The notes under the pieces were generated by a model. It saw only the letters and a list, made by a program, of their open reading frames with translations, was not told the origin of the DNA and did no database searches. A DNA stretch of 64,000 bases, taken from assembly GCA_027625915.1 (NCBI GenBank), contig JANTQA010000063.1, forward strand, positions 2,232,001-2,296,000. Reading direction: 5' to 3'. Position 1 is the first letter of the stretch, and each line of letters begins with the position of its first letter. This DNA comes from Anaeramoeba flamelloides. Taxonomy: Eukaryota > Metamonada > Anaeramoebidae. The position numbers and the translations under genes are program-made. Of this stretch, positions 56,695 to 64,000 are shown piece after piece.

Positions 56695-57546
56695 CTATAA
56701 TATTGGAAAGAAGCGAAGGTTAAGAGTCAAAGCATGGTTTAGTAATGAAATAAAAAAAAGAGTTTCTTTATAATTTGGGAAGAATAAAATAAAAAACAAA
56801 CTCTGACATGAGTAAAATTTAAATAAAATAAAATTAATATCTTTTTATTCTTCACATTTTGAATTCAAGAATTCCTTCTTAAAAAAGCTAAATAGCCTCT
56901 TTCTCTTTGAAAGTTGGATTGTTTTTTGAATTTTTCATTTTGAAACTAACCGTTATAAAAAATTTGTTTCTTGAGACAATCTGGTTAGGAAAGTTTTTAG
57001 AGATTAATTAAACGTTAGAAAGAAGGAATGAAATTAGTTCGAAAGATATAAACTCAAAAAACCCAAACTTTATTTCCAAATTGTTACTTCTTTTAATCGG
57101 AATGGGTGAAAAATCCACATTGTTAGATATCGAAGAAAATGTAATCTCAGATAAAATGATGAAAATGACAAAAATTATTAATTTTTCATTGATCAAGAAA
57201 TTAATAAATCAAATTATTAATGACCAGATTGTAAAAGAGTTGTTTTGCAAGATTAATTTCCTTTGGTATTGGATCTCAGCCAAACTGATCTTTGGTATTG
57301 AGTGTTTCAAAATTGCTTTTGTTTTTGGTTTTGATTGCTGGTAATTAAAAACTCAAATAATTTTTTCGATCAAAAGAAGTTTAATATTCCTGAAAAATTG
57401 TTTTTGTATAATGTTAAAAGGCTTTAATTTAATTGACGCACTTCACAAAAGGTGTGTCATTTTACAAGAATGATATTTAAATAGGAAATGGGTTTAAATT
57501 ATCACTTCATTTTCAGTTGTCTATTAAAAGATAAGCAAAGAAATAC
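56695..57546. other. Upstream of the known Myb exons; probably holds its first exon
   Basis: The missing Myb exon, ending two bases into a codon, should be on the minus strand here or further right. A minus-strand stretch at about 57225-57345 has coding-like codons (KSNFETLNTKDQFG), but no splice join to the Myb exons could be justified. Confidence 0.3.
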
Positions 57547-58020
57547 AGTGATCCAAATAATGCATTCGTGCACTTAGGCTATAATCAGTGTTTCAAAATA
57601 TTATCCAAGCTTTTTTTTTCTTCTTGTTCCATGGCAACATCCAATTTACTACCAAATAGTATACCATTGTTCAAATCACTTTTGAAACTAAAGGTCTGGT
57701 TATTTGTCGTAAAATTTAAATTATTCATGCAAATAGTTGAAAATTTTTCAAAATATTCTCAATTTTTTTGATTCTTTTTATTTGTTTGTTTGATGATAAA
57801 AAGTTCTAATTTTTGAGATAAATTTTGAAATTTGATCCTTCATTTTTAGAATTTCTTTTTAAATAATAGAACTTTAAGAAACCCATACAATATTTGTTAA
57901 TGTTTATTATTAGTTTATTTGATTGGTTAATGTATATGCCTTCTATAACAAAAAAAAACACGCTTTTTATTTTGAAACATACATTTTATTTTTTTGCGCG
58001 CTTTATTTTGACTTCTGTAG
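57547..58020 (+). repeat. Dispersed repeat J, copy 1
   Basis: About 470 bp shared with 59336-59820: CAGTGATCCAAATAATG, CTATAATCAGTGTTTCAAAA, GCAAATAGTTGAAAATTTTT, TTCTATAACAAAAAAAAACA and GCTTTATTTTGAC in the same order. Class unknown. Confidence 0.65.
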
Positions 58021-58144
58021 CTAGATATATTTTTTTATATCACAGTTTGTTTGGAGGATTCCCTTTTCCCAAGTGGTGTTTGTAAATGTTAAGCCAACTA
58101 AGAGTCCAAAATAATAACAGATTCTGATGAATTATTTAAAAAAA

Positions 58145-58345
58145 TACAGTCAATATCACTTTTACGGCACAAACTTAAAACAGAATTTAAGGCACAAAAA
58201 AAATCTTAAATTAAGGTACAAAATTTGGAATTTTTTTTTTCCAAAGTTTTGCATTAGAATTTGAATTCAGTTACTCAATTTGAGATTTTTATTGTGCCTT
58301 TATTTTTGTTAAAGTTTGTGCCTAAAAAGTGGTGCTAACTGAAAA
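58145..58345. mobile_element. Family C MITE, copy 5
   Basis: TACAGTCAATATCACTTTTA at the left and GTTTGTGCCTAAAAAGTGG with GCTAACTG at the right. Full length, with moderate decay of the right end. Confidence 0.7.
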
Positions 58346-59335
58346 CAGCAGAATTTTTTCCCTATTTAAATGCCGAGTACAAATACCTTGTTTTTGTGGC
58401 AAATGAGTACTCAAGTATAAAACAAATTTACCATTAGAGATTCTGTTGTTATACAGTAAAACAAACTCATCAAAGAAATAAATTAATTTTATCAAAATTT
58501 TTTTGCTTATGACGAAGTGTAACATATTTCTAAAAGTTTATCATAAACAGGGAAAAGGTTGATATTAGAAAAAAAATTATGTTATCCATTTTTTGGTTCC
58601 ATTTGTTTTGGAAAATAGACAAATAAAGTCCACAAAAAACAAAACATTAATATATGTTTGAAATTTCAAAAATTGTAAAAACATCACATGTTTTAGTAAT
58701 TTAAAAACAGTGTTGAAAATTACTTTCAAATTTCCCTGGTTTCTCTGATTTCGGCGATTTCTAATCTTTGTTTTTTTTTACGAACAAAAAATATTTATTC
58801 TGCAACAGATATTTCTTTTTCTTTTTAAAAGTAGACAATTTTCAAATCAATGATCAATTTAAGTAAATCTTAAATTTTTTTTATGATATGACCGGGATAG
58901 CTGTGGTTATATCTTTCCTCATAAACTAAAAATATTCTATACATTACATAAAAGTCAAGAAAACAGATAAATTAAAAATTAATAAAAAATTTTTTATTGT
59001 TCATTTTCTATTTTTTGAAATTTATAAAATATACTTTTTAAAAAAAAATTATTTCTGAATACTGTTTCAAAGGTCAATCAATTTTCCAAAATTTGTTAAA
59101 CAAAACCTTAAAATGTAACACCCAAATTCAAGGAGCAGCGTGTGAAAATCAAACAAAAAATTCTTGAACTATAATTTGAATTATTCTTTTCATGATATTT
59201 CTATTATTTTATATTTAGAAAGTTATTTAAAATATAAGAAAAAATTTCATTTCTTTCTGATTTTAAAACCCCCTTACCCTCTTCTTGATGACAAATCTAG
59301 TAATAGAAAAATATTTTTAGAAATTATTGTTATTT
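58346..59335. other. Intergenic between repeats, nothing recognised
   Basis: AT-rich sequence with no gene or recognised repeat. Confidence 0.4.
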
Positions 59336-59820
59336 ACAGTGATCAAAATAATGTGTGTACAAGGACTATAATCAATATTTCAAAATAAAATATCTGTTTC
59401 TTTTTATTCTTCTGGTTCCAAGGTAAAATCTAACGGACTACCAATTAGTATCCCTGGGTTCAAATCAATTTTGAAACTATGCCCCTTGATATTTTCAGTA
59501 GGAATTGAAATTATTTATGCAAATAGTTGAAAATTTTCCAAAATATTCTAATTTTTTCGAATTTTTTTGTTTTTTTTGATGATAAAAATTTCTAGAAAAC
59601 TTTCCTCGATATTTAAGATAAATGCTCCAAATTGATTCTTCATTTTGAGAATTTTTTTATAAATATTAGAACTTTAAGAAATCAGTACCATATTTAATTA
59701 GGATTTATTATCAGTTTATTTGATCAGTTGATGTATAGGTCTTCTATAACAAAAAAACACGCTTTTTATTTTGAAATATGGAATAAATATTTATATAAGC
59801 TTTATTTTGACGACAGGAAA
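59336..59820 (+). repeat. Dispersed repeat J, copy 2
   Basis: Partner of 57547-58020 about 1.8 kb away, same orientation. Its right half is also found at 8055-8285. The ends are not clearly inverted or duplicated. Confidence 0.65.
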
Positions 59821-60357
59821 ATTATTAAAACCTTCTTTTGTATTTCTAACAACAATACTTGTATTTGGATTATAAATAGGAAAAATTTACAACTCCTATT
59901 CCATATTTTTCTTTTTCAATTGAGTTATCAATGAAATAGTTGTAGTTTATAATCCTATTTCTAATTGAAAAAGAAATTGAATACAAAGGGAAAAATTTAT
60001 AATTCAAATACCATTATTGTGTATCAAGGAATCATATTTTCAGTTCATTATTCAAATTTATCTTGATTTTTTGTTCAAGTCTGTTTTTGAAACTCGCCAA
60101 ATAAAAATGTAAGATTTTGAAAACCTAATATAATTAAAATTATTTTGTAAAATTTTGATTGATTTTTTAAATTTTTTGATTAGAGTGATCTTTAAAAAAA
60201 AAACCAAAGTCTAACTTGAAAACAACGATTCTATTAAAGTATTTTTTTTCAAAATAAAATATGGTCAAAAAAAGTTGTTCCAAAAATCACTTTTATATTT
60301 TTTCATCATACAATTTAAATTTTTAAGAAAAATATTTGTTACTTTCTTTCAACAACT

Positions 60358-62039
60358 ATGAAACACAATTTACATTTCCATATTCAAGCCAAAGAAGAAA
60401 ATTTGTTGTTACAGACTGAGGAAAACAAAGAAGTAACAAGTTATCGATCAATACTAGATCAGAAATTCTACCCACTTTTGACCCATAGATCTCACAGTGA
60501 CAACATACTCAAAATACCAACTAAAGACAAACCCAAGAATTTAAAAATACAGTTGTCATTACTTGAACCAACAATTGATGAACAAAAAAGAAAAAAACCT
60601 TTTAAAAAACAAAACAAAAAGGAATCTGAAATTGTGATAAATAAAGAAGCAACTAGTTTTCCTGAAAAGATCAAGATAGGCGTAAGAAAACGTAGGTATG
60701 AACAAGAAACATACACCACCAAATCCATTCTTTTTTTGAACACGGATCACTCTTTTGAAAACTTTCGTTCTGGACATCAGTCAACAAATCAAATTTTTAT
60801 TTCAGGGCTCAATTTCGATGCCAAAGAGAGAGATGTTCTACAATATTTTTCAAAATATGATCAAGCAAGGTAATTTGTCCCACATTTTATCCAATTTTTA
60901 AATATCAAAAATGAAAATACATCCCCACCCAAAAAAAATTGTTAATGTATAATATTTCTGAGGATACTGTAATATTTTTTTCTGAAATAGAAGATTTAAT
61001 TTTATAATTTAATTACAATTACGCTTTTTACTTTTGAGAAGATACATATAAACAGCTATTATGGAACCAATTCTTATTTCTGGTAAAGGTGGATGTTGGG
61101 GTGCTATTTTTTTTTTTTTCAAATCGAATCTTCAATAATTTAAACCGCTTTTCAGTCAAAGACGCCAAGTTTTATTAAAGAAATTAGAACATATTCTATG
61201 AGTTTAATCATTATTCTTCTCAAAATAAAATTTCAATTTTTTAATTTGTTAATTATTTTTTAATTAAGATAAAAATTAGTCAATAATATAAATTATTGTT
61301 ACCAATTACTTCACCAAGATTTCAAAAATTAAACCACAGCAATTAACTACTAGTATAATCTTCGTGTGTTTGCAATAACCACCCAAGATATATTTAAAGC
61401 CAATTTGAATCAAAATAAACACCCTCTAAACAGTTTCATTTATTATTTCTTGTTTAATCTATTAAATTAATGATCCCCCCCCCAAAAAAAAAAAAAAAAA
61501 AAAGTGACACTTGATACCAAGAAAAAAATTTTCTTGAAAAAAAAAATATTGAAATCACAATGATCATGCAAAAACTCTTTCAAAATAAAACATAAGAATA
61601 AAAAATTGATTATTTTTTTTACAAATAATTGTTTTTTAAGTATAAAGTATTATCATTACACACATCTAATATATATATATATATATATCCGTAAACCAAT
61701 TCATTTAAAAAACAAAATAATTCTGAAAAATAATAAAACAATAAACAATATTTTCAATTTTAAATTTATATTTGTTTTTTAAATAGGTCAGCCAAATTGT
61801 TATACAATAAATATGGAAAAAAAACCGGGAAGGCCTTTGTGACGTATTATAAAAAAGAAGAAGCAGACCGCGCGGTACATTTTTATCATAAACAAATGAT
61901 GATGTCTAGGTGGCTTTGGGTTAGACTTTCTTATAATAATAAACAACCAATTAAAAAGAAAACTAAACAGAATTCAAATAAATCTTACAAAAAAGTTAAT
62001 CAACTGAAAGGAGTTACCAAAAAAAGCGAGAAAAAATAA
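60358..62039 (+). CDS. Single-RRM RNA-binding protein
   Basis: Exon 1 (60358-60869) and exon 2 (61787-62039) are joined across a 917 bp intron (GTAATT...AAATAG) that splits an AGG codon; 254 residues. The RRM lies at about 142-222. RNP2 is IFISGL, followed by NFDAKERDVLQYFSKYDQA; after the splice come SAKLLYNKYGKKTG, RNP1 as KAFVTYYKKEEADRAV, and WLWVRLS. The splice restores the domain, which supports both exons. The first 140 residues are Lys/Glu-rich with no domain; the tail is strongly basic (PIKKKTKQNSNKSYKK). It probably binds RNA in the nucleus or nucleolus, but the partner cannot be told. The aromatic at the start of RNP1 is replaced by Lys-Ala-Phe, still within family range. The intron carries a family B-like end near 61143-61240. 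Confidence 0.82.
61143..61240 (+). repeat. Family B-like subfamily end, in the RRM intron
   Basis: AACCGCTTTTCAGTCAAAGA followed by CGCCAAGTTTTATTAAAGAA. Same subfamily as 11365-11470. Confidence 0.6.
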
Positions 62040-62544
62040 AAAAAATAAAAAAAATAAAAATAAAAAAAATAAAAATATTAAAAATATAAATAACTCATTG
62101 CCTTTGAATAATAATATTAAACCAAAAACCATCAAAAATATAAATAACCCAAATTCAAAAAGAGCCATTAACACAAAATCAAAAATAATTGATTTGACAC
62201 CACTGTTTATATAAAAAAAATCTTTAATACCCCTTTTTATCCCTCTTTTTTCTTTTTTACTCAACCCCTTTATTTACTAATTATCCCCCCCAAAAAAATT
62301 AATTGTCTATAATGTTTTCAACAACTTAGTAGTTATCGAAACAATATTTTTTTTTTCAAAATTATTTATCCTTATTATAAATTATGATTATTATGATACT
62401 TATATAAAAAATAGTTCTTATATAAAACAAAATTATTAAAAATTACCCCCCAAAACCGCTATATACACCTAAATTCGATATATAAAAATCTTCTGTTAAC
62501 CAATTTTATCAAGTAGATTTAAAAAACACAAACTTAAAAATGAA
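62040..62544. other. 3' flank of the RRM gene
   Basis: The bases after the stop are AAATAAAAA repeats, a likely 3' end region, followed by C-run and A-run tracts. No gene. Confidence 0.4.
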
Positions 62545-63040
62545 AACATTTTCCACTGAAAGGTGCCAGTTTAATTGATCGAATTAAATATGTTTAAAGA
62601 GGCTAAATGAATATTAGAAGATAATATTTGAATTCTGGAAATTGAAAATATATTTTTGCATTTTGCATCAATTTCTCCATTACTAACGTTTCTTTCTTTT
62701 TTTTTTATTCTTCCAAGATCTAAAACCATCAGGTAAAAATGTATTGTTTTCATGTTTATAAAATAATCAAAAGTATTTTACAAAAAAAAGATCATTTTCT
62801 ATGGGATTTTTGTTCTTCATTTGAAGATCAAATTTAACAATGTTATTTTTTTCAATATGTCACATATGGTTTTGAGTTTTTCAATTTTTAAGAAAATATA
62901 ATAATTGAAATAATTTACTTCCCAAAGATATTAATTATCCTCTGATATATATTATTCTACTTATTTAATATTTATTCATAAAAGGACAATTCTATAAAAT
63001 AATTGATATTTGGAAAAAATGTTAGGTTACTTTTAAAAAG
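62545..63040 (+). mobile_element. Family B transposon, diverged copy
   Basis: AACATTTTCCACTGAAAGGT opens it. Blocks GAATATTAGAAGATAATATT, ACCATCAGGTAAAAATGTAT, TTTTGAGTTTTTCAATTTTT and AATAATTGATATTTGGAAAA run in family order. The right terminus is eroded. Confidence 0.6.
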
Positions 63041-63837
63041 AACAAAAAAATATAATTTTATTTTTTTTTTTTCATAAAATGAGCAACAACAACAAAAAAG
63101 TCTCAGATATTTGGGGTTTTATAAATCTCTAATCTGACCTACATTTTTTTGAATTTTCTTATTTATTATTATAAACTTATTTTCATAATATATCCCTAAT
63201 AAAATTAAGCACTTTTTTTTTCTGATTAATATTTTTCGAAATTAAGAACTAACTTAATTCAATTAACCACTGTGAAAATTTTTTTTAGAATAAAAACACT
63301 CTCAACTTTTGAATATCGAAAATATTTTTTGGAATTATTGTGCACTTTTTTATTTTTTTTTAAAAAATTGGGGTTGAGAAAAGTTTTAAATCAAAGAATA
63401 AGTTTATATATTAAATTAGAATGCTTTCCAGAAAGTTTATCCTTTTAGTTTAACTTTTTTTTTATTTTACCATTTAAAACTAAAAAAAACATTTGAGGAC
63501 CAAATTAGTACCTTTTGTGAAAAGAAAATTGCCATAATTTAGAATTTGTTTTTGTAAATGAGTTAAAACAAGATAGTTTATCTAAAAATATACATAATTT
63601 CAAGGTTGAAATCAATAATTTTGGCAAAAAATGTCTTCAAGAAAAAGCTAAATTGAAACTTTATTTATTTTTATTTTATCATTTTGTTTTTTTAATTGTA
63701 TTAATGGAAAGTATTTGATCAGTTTTTCATTTTTGGTGTTTTTTGGTTCGTAGGGACATATATGGCTAACTTTTATATTATTTTTTTTACTTTTTTTTTT
63801 ATTTTATTTTTTTTACTTGTTTTTTATTTTATTTTAG
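63041..63837. other. Intergenic, nothing recognised
   Basis: AT-rich sequence with long T runs. No gene seen to the window edge. Confidence 0.4.
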
Positions 63838-64000
63838 ACAAAAAACAAATATTTCGAGTGTATAAAACTAAATATTAAAATAGTAATTTGTTTAATTATT
63901 ATAGACAACTTAAATTCATAAAGATATTTATTATCAAAATTTGATTTTTAAGGGACCATTGATTTGGAAATGGAGTTTACTTTAATCAAAATATATAAAA
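63838..64000 (+). repeat. Repeat L, copy 2, cut by window end
   Basis: AAACAAATATTTCGAGTGTA, AATATTAAAATAGTAATTTG and GGAAATGGAGTTTACTTTA match 54145-54320. Confidence 0.6.

Noticed and set aside
57081-57344. 87-codon plus-strand open frame
   Set aside because: Codon pattern is better on the opposite strand, the predicted peptide is hydrophobic low-information sequence, and no family is recognised.
62040-62090. AAATAAAAA repeats after the RRM stop read as a telomere-like or structured repeat
   Set aside because: Simple A-rich low complexity, consistent with a 3' untranslated region.

Overview
This 64 kb window is very AT-rich eukaryotic DNA from a protist. Homopolymer runs are abundant, genes are spliced by GT-AG introns, and coding islands are separated by 2-6 kb of repeat-filled sequence. 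The gene content suggests an amoeboid or flagellate protist: an alpha-kinase, an RCC1 protein with tandem BTB domains, a coiled-coil/RGS/DUF547 protein and a three-repeat Myb. Acidic, low-complexity protein tracts are common. An Anaeramoeba-like organism would fit, but that assignment is only an inference. TAA, TAG and TGA all end genes here, so the standard code appears to apply. No tRNA, rRNA, CRISPR array or intact transposase was seen.

Layout, left to right: alpha-kinase (20-853, +); ribosomal protein eL38 in short exons (4955-5287, -); REEP/HVA22 ER-shaping protein with a long acidic tail (8455-10704, +, one intron); PAQR seven-helix receptor (14227-18235, -, one 2.87 kb intron); TMEM230/DUF872-like two-helix protein (24506-24904, +); coiled-coil/RGS/DUF547 protein (30295-35102, +, two introns, the second 2.3 kb); TPR protein (40867-41976, +); RCC1 plus tandem BTB protein (45053-47143, -); R1R2R3 Myb (51851-56694, -, first exon not found); single-RRM protein (60358-62039, +, one intron). 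Several of these become recognisable only when exons are joined: the PAQR signature, the RGS domain, the Myb repeats, the RRM and eL38 are all split by introns.

The rest is a graveyard of short non-autonomous DNA transposons and fold-back repeats in at least thirteen families, labelled A-N here with I unused (plus one unlettered fold-back element). Families A and B share their terminal bases. Family C looks like a Tc1/mariner MITE (TA plus CAGT ends). D, G and H are fold-back elements. F is a 1.26 kb element inserted inside a copy of repeat E. Copies of A, B, L and M sit inside the three largest introns, so much of the intron length is transposon.

The genes do not form an operon or an obvious pathway. 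Two could act in signalling at membranes or G proteins (PAQR, RGS-DUF547), two at the endomembrane system (REEP, TMEM230-like), two in gene expression (Myb, RRM), plus an RCC1-BTB adaptor and an atypical kinase. All domain calls come from reading the translated sequence by eye; no database search was run.
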